In this document: positions 48,104 to 58,648 of the stretch, piece by piece
Position numbering within the stretch: the stretch's first letter is position 1
How the letters are laid out: each line of letters starts with the position of its first letter
NCBI RefSeq assembly: GCF_001005825.1
Contig: NZ_LBHV01000002.1
Span: 248,001 to 312,000 of the forward strand
Direction: 5' to 3'
DNA length: 64,000 nt
From: Rhizobium sp. LC145
GTDB taxonomy: Bacteria; Pseudomonadota; Alphaproteobacteria; Rhizobiales; Rhizobiaceae
The notes under the pieces: model-generated
What the model saw: the letters and a program-made list of their open reading frames with translations, nothing else
Told to the model about the DNA's origin: nothing
Database searches by the model: none
Translations under genes and position numbers: made by a program

Positions 48104-49183
48104 ATGATCCGTGAATTCGAGATGGGCGAAATCGAGCCCTTGGCGGTCGGGGCCTGGATATTGGGGACCGGCGGCGGCGGCAGTCCGTACTTGGCGCAAC
48201 TCAACCTGAAAAAGCTCTACAAGGAGGGAAAGCGGGTCCAGCTGATCGATCCGCTTGCGCTCGACGACAATGATGCCGTTGCGGTCGTCTCCAAGATGGG
48301 CGCGCCGCTGGTGGGACAGGAACGCCTGGTCGATCCGGCGCATCTGGCACGCGCCATGGAAGTCATGGAAGACTACACGGGCAAGAAGTTCCGGGCCGTC
48401 ATGAGCGTGGAAATCGGTGGTGGCAACGCGCTCTCCCCCTTCCTGGCCGGGGCCATGCTGGACATTCCCGTCGTCGATGCCGATGCCATGGGCCGGGCCT
48501 ATCCCGAGGCGCAGATGACAAGCTTCGCGATTGGCGACCTCACCATGTATCCGCTGACGCTCGTCGATTGCCGCGACAACGAGGCGATCGTTAGCAAGGC
48601 GGCCTCCTGGAAGTGGATGGAGCGGATTTCTCGCAAGATATGCACTGAGGTCGGTTCGACTTCCGCTACCTGCAAGGCCCCGCGCACCGGCAAGGAAGTC
48701 AAGGAGTGGGGCGTGCTGCACACGGTGACCAAGGCGGTTGCTCTCGGCCGCGCCGTTCTTGATGCGCGTGCCGCCCATGCCGATCCGGTCAAGGCGGTTC
48801 TCGACCACGAAGGCGGAAAGACCCTTTTCAGGGGAAAGATCATCGACGTAGATCGCACCACGACCGGGGGCTTCTTACGTGGCTCGGCAAGGATCGAGGG
48901 TCTCGACGGGGATCGTGGCTCGACGGTGGAGCTCGCCTTCCAGAACGAATGGGCGGTCGCCTTCAAGGACGGCGACGCGATTGCCATGACGCCTGATCTG
49001 ATCTGCCTGCTTGATACGGTTTCTGGCGAGGCGATCGGCACGGAAACCGTACGCTATGGCCAACGGGTGACCGCGATCGCGCTTCCGGCGCCCCAGGTGC
49101 TTTGCACGCCCAAGGGCCTGCAGCATGTCGGCCCTCGCGCCTTTGGTTATGACCTCGACTTTAAATCGGTATTTGCAGCATGA
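48104..49183 (+). CDS. DUF917 family protein (S-methyl thiohydantoin desulfurase-like)
   Basis: This 359-residue protein of the DUF917 family has the N-terminal GTGGGGSPY loop (residues 21-29) and the VEIGGGNAL motif (about 107-115). The family is named for a proposed S-methyl-thiohydantoin desulfurase activity and often pairs with hydantoinase/oxoprolinase proteins, as here. The ATG at 48104 has GGAGG five bases upstream; a GTG at 48098 overlaps that site and is less likely. Its stop overlaps the next start by 4 bases, so the two proteins are probably made together. Confidence 0.87.
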   Translation: MIREFEMGEIEPLAVGAWILGTGGGGSPYLAQLNLKKLYKEGKRVQLIDPLALDDNDAVAVVSKMGAPLVGQERLVDPAHLARAMEVMEDYTGKKFRAVMSVEIGGGNALSPFLAGAMLDIPVVDADAMGRAYPEAQMTSFAIGDLTMYPLTLVDCRDNEAIVSKAASWKWMERISRKICTEVGSTSATCKAPRTGKEVKEWGVLHTVTKAVALGRAVLDARAAHADPVKAVLDHEGGKTLFRGKIIDVDRTTTGGFLRGSARIEGLDGDRGSTVELAFQNEWAVAFKDGDAIAMTPDLICLLDTVSGEAIGTETVRYGQRVTAIALPAPQVLCTPKGLQHVGPRAFGYDLDFKSVFAA

Positions 49184-50721
49184 AACGCATAGGCATCGAC
49201 GTGGGCGGCACCAATACGGATGCCGTCCTTATCGACGGCGAGAAGGTTGTCTCCGCCGTCAAGTTTCCTACCACGGCCGACGTGATGCAGGGCGTGGTCA
49301 ATGCGATCCAGAAGGTGACCGCGGATCAGCCGGCAAGTGCATCTCCTGTCGACGCGGTGATGATCGGCACGACCCATTTCACCAATGCGGTCGTCGAGCG
49401 GGCCCGTCTGGAACGGGTCGGCGCGATCCGTATCGCCATGCCGGCCGGTGCCTCCCTGCCGCCGATGATCGACTGGCCGGAGGATCTTCGCGATGCCGTC
49501 GATCCGCTTTCCTTCATGGTCGAAGGTGGGCACGAATATGACGGGCGTCCCCTGGTGCCGCTTGATGTGCCCGCGGTCCGCGAGGCGGCGATGAAGATCC
49601 GCGACGCTGGTATCACCTCAGTCGGCATCACGGCGCTGTTTTCGCCCCTCACCACCGAATGCGAGGATGAGGCGGCCGAAATCGTCCGCTCGATCATTCC
49701 GGACGCCAGGATCACGCTTTCCAACTCGCTCGGCCGCATCGGCCTTCTCGAGCGCGAAAACGTGACGCTTCTCAACTCCGCCCTGCAGAATCTCGGCTCC
49801 GTCACCGTGGCGGCCTTCGAGAGGGCGTTGAAGGAAGCCGGGATCGGCGCGCCTTTCTATCTCACACAGAACGACGGGACGGTCGTGCTCGCGGAGGTCG
49901 CCGCGGCCAATCCGGTCTACAGCTTCGCCTCGGGGCCGACAAATTCCATGCGCGGCGCGGCTTTCCTCACGGGGCTTACCGAGGCCATGGTGATCGATGT
50001 CGGCGGCACCACCTCCGATGTCGGCTGCCTTGTGGGCGGCTTTCCGCGCGAGGCGAACAATGTCGTCGAAGTCGGTGGCGTGCGCACCCTGTTCCGCATG
50101 CCGGACCTTTTGCCGATGGCGCTCGGCGGTGGCACGATCATCGATCCCGAAACCGGCAAGATCGGTCCTCGCTCGGTCGGCTACCGCATTACCGAAAAGG
50201 CGCTCGTCTTCGGCGGCGACACGCTGACGACGACAGATATCGCTGTGGCCGCCGGGTTGGTGGAGATCGGTGATCGCGACCGCGTCAGGCATCTTGACAA
50301 GACGCTGGTTGCAACCCTCCTCAAGCGCATCGAGGCGATGGTCGAAGATGGCGTGGATCGCATGAAGACTTCAGCCGAGGGCGTGAAACTGATCGCAGTC
50401 GGCGGCGGAGCCTTCCTTATCCCCGAGAAGCTGAAAGGCGCGTCCGAGGTGCTCAATGTCGAGCACGCAGGTGTTGCCAATGCGCTCGGCGCCGCCATGG
50501 CCCAGGTCTCGGGCGAGGTCGACCAGGTCTTTTCGGGATTGAGCCGTGAGGAAGCCCTGGCCGAGGCCGAAACGCTTGCTCGACGGCGGGCGGTCGAGGC
50601 CGGTGCACGGGAAGGCTCGATCAATGTTCTCGATACGGAGGATATTCCGATCGCCTATCTGCCGGGGAATGCCCGCCGCGTGCGGGTGAAGGTAGTAGGC
50701 GACATCAGTTTCGCCGCCTGA
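49180..50721 (+). CDS. Hydantoinase/oxoprolinase family protein (HyuA-type)
   Basis: This is a 513-residue protein with the ASKHA-like N-terminal loop GIDVGGTNTDAVL (about 5-17) and a second phosphate-loop-like IDVGGTTSDVG (about 268-278). These mark the ATP-dependent hydantoinase/oxoprolinase family, which opens cyclic imide or lactam rings. It is shorter than full-length 5-oxoprolinases and has no HyuB partner in the window; the overlapping DUF917 gene takes that place. The substrate is inferred to be the compound imported by the nearby transporter. Confidence 0.9.
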   Translation: MKRIGIDVGGTNTDAVLIDGEKVVSAVKFPTTADVMQGVVNAIQKVTADQPASASPVDAVMIGTTHFTNAVVERARLERVGAIRIAMPAGASLPPMIDWPEDLRDAVDPLSFMVEGGHEYDGRPLVPLDVPAVREAAMKIRDAGITSVGITALFSPLTTECEDEAAEIVRSIIPDARITLSNSLGRIGLLERENVTLLNSALQNLGSVTVAAFERALKEAGIGAPFYLTQNDGTVVLAEVAAANPVYSFASGPTNSMRGAAFLTGLTEAMVIDVGGTTSDVGCLVGGFPREANNVVEVGGVRTLFRMPDLLPMALGGGTIIDPETGKIGPRSVGYRITEKALVFGGDTLTTTDIAVAAGLVEIGDRDRVRHLDKTLVATLLKRIEAMVEDGVDRMKTSAEGVKLIAVGGGAFLIPEKLKGASEVLNVEHAGVANALGAAMAQVSGEVDQVFSGLSREEALAEAETLARRRAVEAGAREGSINVLDTEDIPIAYLPGNARRVRVKVVGDISFAA

Positions 50722-50734
50722 TGTTTAGCAAACC

Positions 50735-50760
50735 TCTGCCCTGACCTCGGTCGGGGCAGA
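50735..50760. terminator. Bidirectional terminator between the hyuA-type gene and smoA
   Basis: A 12-bp stem (TCTGCCCTGACC / GGTCGGGGCAGA, one T-G wobble) with a very short loop lies in the 47-base gap between convergent genes. It can end transcripts from both sides. The U-tract is weak. Confidence 0.6.
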
Positions 50761-50768
50761 CGTCAGCG

Positions 50769-51287
50769 TCATTGATTGGCGCTGGCAAACCGGCCGAACC
50801 GGCCGCGCGAAAAGCATAGCGGATCGCCCTCGCGATGCGCGGCGCGCAGGACGCGCCCGACGATCAGCGTATGATCGCCCGCATCAAGAAGGGAAGAGCG
50901 CTCGCATTCGAAGCGGGCAAGCGTGCCTTGAATGACCGGCACCCCTTCGCAGTTCTCGTCCCACAGCAATCCGTCGAAACCGCCGCCGCTGCGCGTGAAG
51001 AGCGCGCTCAAGCCGTCCTGTTCGGCGCTCAGCACGTGGACGGCGAAATGCGTCGCATCGATATAGACGCTGTGGCGCGATGAAGTTTTGGCGGCCGACC
51101 AGAGCACCAGCGGCGGATCGAGCGACACCGAAGTGAAGCTGTTGACCGTCATGCCGACCGGCCCCTCGGGCGTTCTTGCCGTGACAACCGTCACTCCGGT
51201 GGTGAAAGTTCCAAGCGCATTGCGGAAGGTGCGCGTGGTGGATGCGTCGGGCACGAAGATATGCTCGTCAAGCGTAGAAGTCAGCAT
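50769..51287 (-). CDS. smoA: FMN reductase SmoA (flavin reductase family)
   Basis: This 172-residue flavin reductase-like protein has the motifs ALGTFTTGVTVVTA and GMTVNSFTSVSLDPPLV (about 24-62) that bind flavin. In the sulfoquinovose monooxygenase (smo) pathway of Agrobacterium, SmoA supplies reduced FMN to the monooxygenase SmoC. The ATG at 51287 overlaps the smoB stop by one base. The name rests on the complete synteny smoC-B-A plus the divergent transporter and sulfoquinovosidase. Confidence 0.88.
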   Translation of the reverse strand: MLTSTLDEHIFVPDASTTRTFRNALGTFTTGVTVVTARTPEGPVGMTVNSFTSVSLDPPLVLWSAAKTSSRHSVYIDATHFAVHVLSAEQDGLSALFTRSGGGFDGLLWDENCEGVPVIQGTLARFECERSSLLDAGDHTLIVGRVLRAAHREGDPLCFSRGRFGRFASANQ

Positions 51288-52180
51288 CAGGGCACCTCGC
51301 GTCCATTCGCTTCCGAGTAGAGCTCGAACCACGTTTGCCGGTCAATCTGCACCTTGGTGGCATCAGCAATGCTGGCGATACGCTTTAGGTTGTTGGTTCC
51401 AAGCACAGGAATGATCTGTGCGGGGTGACGCAGCAGCCAGGCGACCGCAACCGCCGTGGGATCCACGCCTTGATCGGCGGCGATCCGCTCGAGCACGCCT
51501 GCTAGCGTTGCGCGCTCGGTGCTGAAGAGCGAGCCTCCGCCAAGCGGCGACCAGGCCATTGGCGGCAGGTTGCGCTCCTGCAGGAACGCGAGATCGCCGT
51601 TGACGAAGGCGCCGGTCGAGACCAGGCTCATCTCGATCTGATTGGTGACGAGCCGCATGTTCATGTTGGATTGGAGAAGCGTGAAATCCCAGGGGCGGAA
51701 ATTCGAGACGCCCACGGCCCTGACCTTGCCGGATGCGACCAACCTATCGAGCGTCTCACCGGTCTCGACAGGATCGAGCAGGGGATCGGGCCGGTGGATC
51801 AGCAGAAGATCGATCCGGTCGGTTCCCATATCGCTGAGCGAGGCTTCGACGGAGGCGTGGATGTGATCGGCCCCGGTGTCATAGTGCTTGACGCGGGCCG
51901 CCGAATGCCGGCCGGCCGGTGCGACGATCCCGCATTTGGTGACGATCTCGATCTGGTCGCGCAGCGATGGCGAGGCCTTGAGCGCTGCGCCGAGGATCGC
52001 TTCGGCGGTGTAACCGCCATAGATGTCGGCCTGGTCCATCGTGGTGATGCCCTGCGCCAGGCAGGCCTCGATCTTAGCCTGCACGTGAGCGGGCGAAGTA
52101 TCCGGGTCGTCGCCGATCCGCCACATGCCGTAGACGAGCCGGCTCAATTCGAGATCCGGAGAAAGCTTTATGCGGTCCAT
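51287..52180 (-). CDS. smoB: Aldo/keto reductase SmoB (6-dehydroglucose reductase)
   Basis: This is a 297-residue NAD(P)H-dependent aldo/keto reductase. The catalytic set is visible as D49, Y54 (DQADIYGGY region), K82 (IVTKCG) and H129 (LLIHRPD). In the smo pathway it reduces 6-dehydro-D-glucose, the product of sulfoquinovose desulfonation, to glucose, which enters central metabolism. Its start overlaps smoC and its stop overlaps smoA by single bases, so the three proteins are tightly co-expressed. Confidence 0.9.
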   Translation of the reverse strand: MDRIKLSPDLELSRLVYGMWRIGDDPDTSPAHVQAKIEACLAQGITTMDQADIYGGYTAEAILGAALKASPSLRDQIEIVTKCGIVAPAGRHSAARVKHYDTGADHIHASVEASLSDMGTDRIDLLLIHRPDPLLDPVETGETLDRLVASGKVRAVGVSNFRPWDFTLLQSNMNMRLVTNQIEMSLVSTGAFVNGDLAFLQERNLPPMAWSPLGGGSLFSTERATLAGVLERIAADQGVDPTAVAVAWLLRHPAQIIPVLGTNNLKRIASIADATKVQIDRQTWFELYSEANGREVP

Positions 52181-53337
52181 CAGTGGCGTCTCCCCTTGCC
52201 GAGCGGCGTCGGCGGTGTTTCGGCTGGCACGCGGCCATAGATATGCGGAAGTGAACAGGTTTTGAGTTGAGGCAGGACCTTGGTACCGAAATGCTCCGCT
52301 TCGTCGAGATGTGGATAGCCGGAAAGGATGAACGCCCGAATGCCCATCTTCCGATATGCTTCGAGCTCAGAAAGTATCTGGTCCGTCGAGCCGACGAGCG
52401 CAGCGCCGCAACCGGATCTCGCCCGCCCGATGCCGGTCCACAGATGCGGTTCGACATAGCCGTATTTATCGGCAAGCTCGCGGGTCCGGGCCTGATGCGA
52501 GACGCCGAGCGAGATGCTGTCATGAGCACGTCCGCGGATGAGGCGCCCGTACTCGTCATCGAGCCTGGAGACCAGATGCTCGGCATATTCGCGGGCTTCC
52601 TTCTCCGTGTCCCGGACGATCATGTGGACCCGCAAACCGTAGTCGAGCGTTCGCCCATGCGCCTTGGCGCGTTCATGGACGGCACGCATACGCTCGGCGA
52701 GCTGCTCCTTCGTTTCCGGCCACATGAGGTAGACATCGCATTGGGCGCCGCACAGTTCGAGCGCATCCGGCGAATAGCCACCGAAATAAAGAAGCGGACC
52801 GCCATTCTGCTGGTAGGGCTTGGCCGGATCGGTGGGGACGCCCTTGAACTGGTAGATCTCCCCTTCGTGGTCGATCGTGTCGCGAGTCCAGGCTTGGCGC
52901 AGGATTTCCACCACTTCATGACTGCGCCGATAGCGCAACGCGCTGTCGGCGACTTCGCCGGGAAAGTCGGAGCTGATGATGTTGAGGGTAAGGCGGCCCT
53001 TCAGCATGTGGTCGAGTGTTGCAACGGTGCGGGCCAGCATGATCGGCTGCATCTCCCCGCAGCGGATCGCAGCGAGAAAGTTGATGCTATCGGTGATCGG
53101 CGCACATCCGGCGACGAAACTGAGCGTGTCCTGCCCGACCTGATAGGAGGATGGGCAAAGGATATTGCGAAAACCCAGCGTCTCGGCTTTCCTGGCGATG
53201 GAGGAGCAATGATCCCAGCTTGAACGAAGGTCCCCGTCCGGCACTCCGAGATAGGCGTAGTCGTCGGAGCACAGAGCCGCAAACCAGGATATTTCCGCAG
53301 CATCGACATCGGCGGATGTTATGGGAACGACGGTCAT
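52180..53337 (-). CDS. smoC: Sulfoquinovose monooxygenase SmoC (LLM flavin-dependent)
   Basis: This 385-residue luciferase-like monooxygenase is related to the alkanesulfonate monooxygenase SsuD. SsuD-like features include NIISSDFPGE, the RYRRSHEVVEILRQAW helix and the LLYFGGYSPDALEL segment. SmoC uses FMNH2 and oxygen to cleave the carbon-sulfur bond of sulfoquinovose, releasing sulfite. It is the first gene of the leftward smoCBA operon, divergent from the regulator smoD. A candidate smoD operator (53390-53410) lies 53 bases before its start. Confidence 0.9.
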   Translation of the reverse strand: MTVVPITSADVDAAEISWFAALCSDDYAYLGVPDGDLRSSWDHCSSIARKAETLGFRNILCPSSYQVGQDTLSFVAGCAPITDSINFLAAIRCGEMQPIMLARTVATLDHMLKGRLTLNIISSDFPGEVADSALRYRRSHEVVEILRQAWTRDTIDHEGEIYQFKGVPTDPAKPYQQNGGPLLYFGGYSPDALELCGAQCDVYLMWPETKEQLAERMRAVHERAKAHGRTLDYGLRVHMIVRDTEKEAREYAEHLVSRLDDEYGRLIRGRAHDSISLGVSHQARTRELADKYGYVEPHLWTGIGRARSGCGAALVGSTDQILSELEAYRKMGIRAFILSGYPHLDEAEHFGTKVLPQLKTCSLPHIYGRVPAETPPTPLGKGRRH

Positions 53338-53389
53338 GAAATCCTCCTCATGCTGCTGGCGTGGGATTGAATATCATCCGCATCTGTGT

Positions 53390-53410
53390 AAATCAATGGT
53401 GTATCAATTT
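53390..53410. promoter_or_regulatory. Candidate SmoD operator, copy 1
   Basis: This 21-base sequence AAATCAATGGTGTATCAATTT lies between the divergent smoC and smoD genes. Its exact reverse complement occurs at 54287-54307 before smoE. Inside it the six-base TCAAT/ATTGAT unit is repeated and a GTGTAT core of the kind bound by GntR proteins is present. Position and identity of both copies make it a strong operator candidate. Confidence 0.7.
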
Positions 53411-53431
53411 GAGGGGGAGGAAATTCAGGTC

Positions 53432-54136
53432 ATGGCACGCCATTCCGGTAGCCTACCGATCTATCTGCAATTTGCCGAGTTGCTCGCGCGCGACATTGCC
53501 GCCGGCCGCCTGGTGGATGGCGAAAAGCTTGCGCCCGAACGCGACATGGCGGTGGAACTCGGCATAGCGGTCGGCACCCTTCGCAAGGCGCTTGCCGAAC
53601 TGCAGAGCAGGGGACTGCTTCAGCGGGTTCAGGGATCGGGGAATTACATCCGTGCCATCAGCGATCCGAAGAGCGTCTATGCCATGTTCCGGCTGGAGCT
53701 TATCAAGGGCGGTGGCCTTCCCACCGCCGAGGTCCTGGATGTGGAGCGGCTCAAGAAAGCCGGGGGGCTGCCGGAATTCGGCTCGTCCGACGAAGGGCAT
53801 CGCATTCGCCGCATTCGCCGGCTTTCCGGACAGGTAGCGGCACTGGAGGAAATCTGGCTCGACGGGTCCTATGTGGAAGCGATCGCGCCGGAAGATCTGT
53901 CGGAGTCTCTCTATCTCTATTACAGGAAGCAGCTTGGCCTATGGATCGCCATGGCGGAGGATAGCGTTGGCTTGGATGTCGTGCCGGACTGGGCGCCACC
54001 GGCCTTCGGCCAGAAAGCAGGAGCGCCGATACCGCATGTTCTGCGCATCAGTCACGCCCAGGACGGAGCGGTCGCAGAGGTCTCCCGCACATGGTTCGAT
54101 CATTCCGTGGCGCGCTATGTATCGCGGCTGCGCTAG
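53432..54136 (+). CDS. smoD: GntR-family (HutC/UTRA-type) regulator SmoD
   Basis: This is a 234-residue repressor-type protein with an N-terminal winged HTH (about 8-72; LAPERDMAVELGIAVGTLRKAL) and a C-terminal UTRA effector domain (about 90-230). It lies between the smoCBA and smoEFGHI blocks. The ATG at 53432 has GAGGAAA about 10 bases upstream; an ATG at 53396 lies inside the operator copy and is less likely. Its effector is probably sulfoquinovose or a derivative. The smoD name is from synteny. Confidence 0.85.
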   Translation: MARHSGSLPIYLQFAELLARDIAAGRLVDGEKLAPERDMAVELGIAVGTLRKALAELQSRGLLQRVQGSGNYIRAISDPKSVYAMFRLELIKGGGLPTAEVLDVERLKKAGGLPEFGSSDEGHRIRRIRRLSGQVAALEEIWLDGSYVEAIAPEDLSESLYLYYRKQLGLWIAMAEDSVGLDVVPDWAPPAFGQKAGAPIPHVLRISHAQDGAVAEVSRTWFDHSVARYVSRLR

Positions 54137-54286
54137 CGGGTGTTGTCCTGCGAGGGCCAATCACGCCCAGACCATTCCGATCCTTGCCGATTGTCATGTT
54201 CTCCAGAACGCGCGGGCGGGACGGAATTGAGTATGATATGCTAGTTTAATCAGCATCTTAAGCATATGATTTCTTGCCTGAAAATA

Positions 54287-54307
54287 AAATTGATACACCA
54301 TTGATTT
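54287..54307. promoter_or_regulatory. Candidate SmoD operator, copy 2
   Basis: AAATTGATACACCATTGATTT is the exact reverse complement of the site at 53390-53410 and lies 76-96 bases before smoE. It should place the transporter and sulfoquinovosidase operon under the same regulator as smoCBA. The 246-base gap in which it lies is otherwise AT-rich and featureless. Confidence 0.7.
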
Positions 54308-54382
54308 CCTTTCTTGGGGCGATATGATCCCGCATGGTAGGAACATCGGGCCTTTGCGGCTTCGGATGTTGAGGAGGAATGA

Positions 54383-56751
<2,369 letters not shown>

Positions 56752-56765
56752 TTTCATAGGGGCGG

Positions 56766-56789
56766 GGGGTGGAGGACCTACTCCACCCC
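56766..56789 (+). terminator. Stem-loop after smoF (partial terminator or mRNA stabiliser)
   Basis: A 9-bp GC-rich stem (GGGGTGGAG / CTCCACCCC, 6-base loop) followed by TTT lies 14 bases after the smoF stop. It parallels the stem-loop after the other binding-protein gene in this window and could set a high ratio of binding protein to permease. Confidence 0.5.
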
Positions 56790-56834
56790 TTTGAACCGGT
56801 AGGGCGAAGACTTCTCTTTCAAGAAGACGCGGGA

Positions 56835-57779
56835 ATGGCGGTATTGAGCATATCAGCGACGGACAGCGCAAAGGACAGCGAAAGACCCTCCCCGGTCTGG
56901 ACCCGCTGGCTCGACCTCAGCGATCGGGCCATGGCGGTCCTGCTCCTGCTACCTGCAGCGGTGCTTCTGGCACTCATCATCGTCTATCCGATCGGAAGGC
57001 TCGTCTACACGAGCTTCTTCAATCTTTCGCTGACCTCCGGGCTGCCCGCCGAATTCGTCGGCCTCGAAAACTACCGGATCATGCTCGATGATCCGGTCTT
57101 CTGGGAAACCACTTGGAATACGGTGCTGATCACGCTGATCACGGTTCCCGGAGCTCTGCTCCTCGGCCTCGGTCTGGCGCTGCTGGCCAACCTGCCGTTT
57201 GCCATGCAATGGCCGGTGCGCCTGTCGCTTTTGATCCCTTGGGCGCTGCCGCTGTCCTTTGCGGGCCTCATCTTTGCGTGGTTCTTCCATTACGAATACG
57301 GCGTGGTGAACGACGTTCTCAACCGGCTCGGGTTCGAAGGCATCATCTGGTTCAACTCACCGAACTGGGCGTTTGCGGCGATCTGCCTGACGATCATCTG
57401 GAAGACTTCGTCCTTCATGGCGCTGATCATCCTGGCGGGCCTGCAGACCATACCGCGTTCGCTCTACGAGGCCGCCGATGTGGACGGGGCGGGGCGGCTG
57501 CGACAGTTCTTCGAGATCACGCTTCCACTCCTGAAGCCGGCGATCGTCGTCGCGCTGATCTTCCGTACCATCACCGCGCTCCAGACCTTCGACATTCCCT
57601 ACATGATGACGGGAGGCGGGCCGGGAAGTTCGACCGCCACGCTTGCCATGTATATCCACCAGAACACGGTTTCCTTTCTCGATCTCGGCTACGGTTCGGC
57701 GCTGGCCGTGGTGATGTTCATCCTGTCGATGGGGGTAACGGCGATTTATCTGCGCATCATCCGGACCAAGGAGGCTTGA
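56835..57779 (+). CDS. smoG: Sulfoquinovosyl glycerol ABC transporter permease SmoG
   Basis: This is a 314-residue inner-membrane sugar permease of the MalF/UgpA type, with a hydrophilic N-terminus (about 1-35), six membrane segments and the EAA loop EAADVDGAGRLRQFFEITLP. It pairs with SmoH, whose ATG lies one base after the smoG stop. The ATG at 56835 is preferred; upstream codons would run through the smoF hairpin. Confidence 0.9.
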   Translation: MAVLSISATDSAKDSERPSPVWTRWLDLSDRAMAVLLLLPAAVLLALIIVYPIGRLVYTSFFNLSLTSGLPAEFVGLENYRIMLDDPVFWETTWNTVLITLITVPGALLLGLGLALLANLPFAMQWPVRLSLLIPWALPLSFAGLIFAWFFHYEYGVVNDVLNRLGFEGIIWFNSPNWAFAAICLTIIWKTSSFMALIILAGLQTIPRSLYEAADVDGAGRLRQFFEITLPLLKPAIVVALIFRTITALQTFDIPYMMTGGGPGSSTATLAMYIHQNTVSFLDLGYGSALAVVMFILSMGVTAIYLRIIRTKEA

Positions 57780-57780
57780 G

Positions 57781-58635
57781 ATGAACGCTCTCGTTTCCTC
57801 CGGCCCGGCCCAATTGCTTTCCGGCAAGCCGCTGCGCTTCATCGCCGCCGGCATCCTTCTGATCAATGGATTGTTTCCGGCGCTCTGGATTCTTTTCACA
57901 TCGCTCAAGACCGAGGGCGAACTGACGGCAAAGCCGATCACCTGGGTCCCGCATGCACCGACGCTCGCGAATTACGCGCAGGCTTTTTCCGACCAGCCGC
58001 TGCATCTCTTCCTGTTCAACAGTTTCATGGTCGCACTCCTTTCGACCTGCCTGACGCTGCTGATCTCGGTGCTCGCGGCTTACGCACTGGCGCGCTTGAA
58101 CCTGCGTTATCGCGGCGCGATCCTGTCGGTGATCGTGGCCGTCTCCACCTTTCCGCTCGTTACGCTCCTCGTGCCGCTTTTCGAAATTATGAGGGCTTTG
58201 AACCTGCTCAATACGTGGATTGCGCTGATCCTGCCCTATACGGTTCTTTCGCTTCCGGTCTGCACGCTGATCCTGGTGTCCTTCTTCGAGGGCATCCCGC
58301 GGGATCTGGAAAACGCCGCGATGATCGATGGCTGCACGCGGCTTGGCGCTCTCTTCAAGGTGGTCGTGCCCTTGAGCGCGCCGGGCGTCTTCACCGCGGG
58401 TATTCTCGCCTTCGTCAACGCGTGGGACGAGTTTCTTCTGGCGCTTTCCTTCAATTCCAATCCCACCCTGCGCACGCTTCCCGTCGGCATCCAGCTCTAT
58501 CAGGGGGAATTCGCCTTTCCATGGCCGGTGATTTCCGCCGCACTCGTGGTGGGCATCGTGCCGGTCGCGATATTGATCGTCATCTTCCAGGAACGTGTGG
58601 TTTCCGGCCTGACGGCCGGGGGAATAAAGGGGTGA
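57781..58635 (+). CDS. smoH: Sulfoquinovosyl glycerol ABC transporter permease SmoH
   Basis: This 284-residue permease of the MalG/UgpE type has about six membrane segments and the EAA loop ENAAMIDGCTRLGALFKVVVP (read in parts). It completes the SmoEFGH importer of sulfoquinovosyl glycerol. Seven or more bases separate it from smoI. Confidence 0.9.
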   Translation: MNALVSSGPAQLLSGKPLRFIAAGILLINGLFPALWILFTSLKTEGELTAKPITWVPHAPTLANYAQAFSDQPLHLFLFNSFMVALLSTCLTLLISVLAAYALARLNLRYRGAILSVIVAVSTFPLVTLLVPLFEIMRALNLLNTWIALILPYTVLSLPVCTLILVSFFEGIPRDLENAAMIDGCTRLGALFKVVVPLSAPGVFTAGILAFVNAWDEFLLALSFNSNPTLRTLPVGIQLYQGEFAFPWPVISAALVVGIVPVAILIVIFQERVVSGLTAGGIKG

Positions 58636-58648
58636 ATGGGAGATGCCG

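Noticed and set aside
53390..54307. Treating the pair of 21-bp inverted sites as ends of a mobile element
   Set aside because: They flank a normal regulatory gene that belongs to the smo cluster, there is no transposase, no target duplication was noticed, and their placement fits operators.
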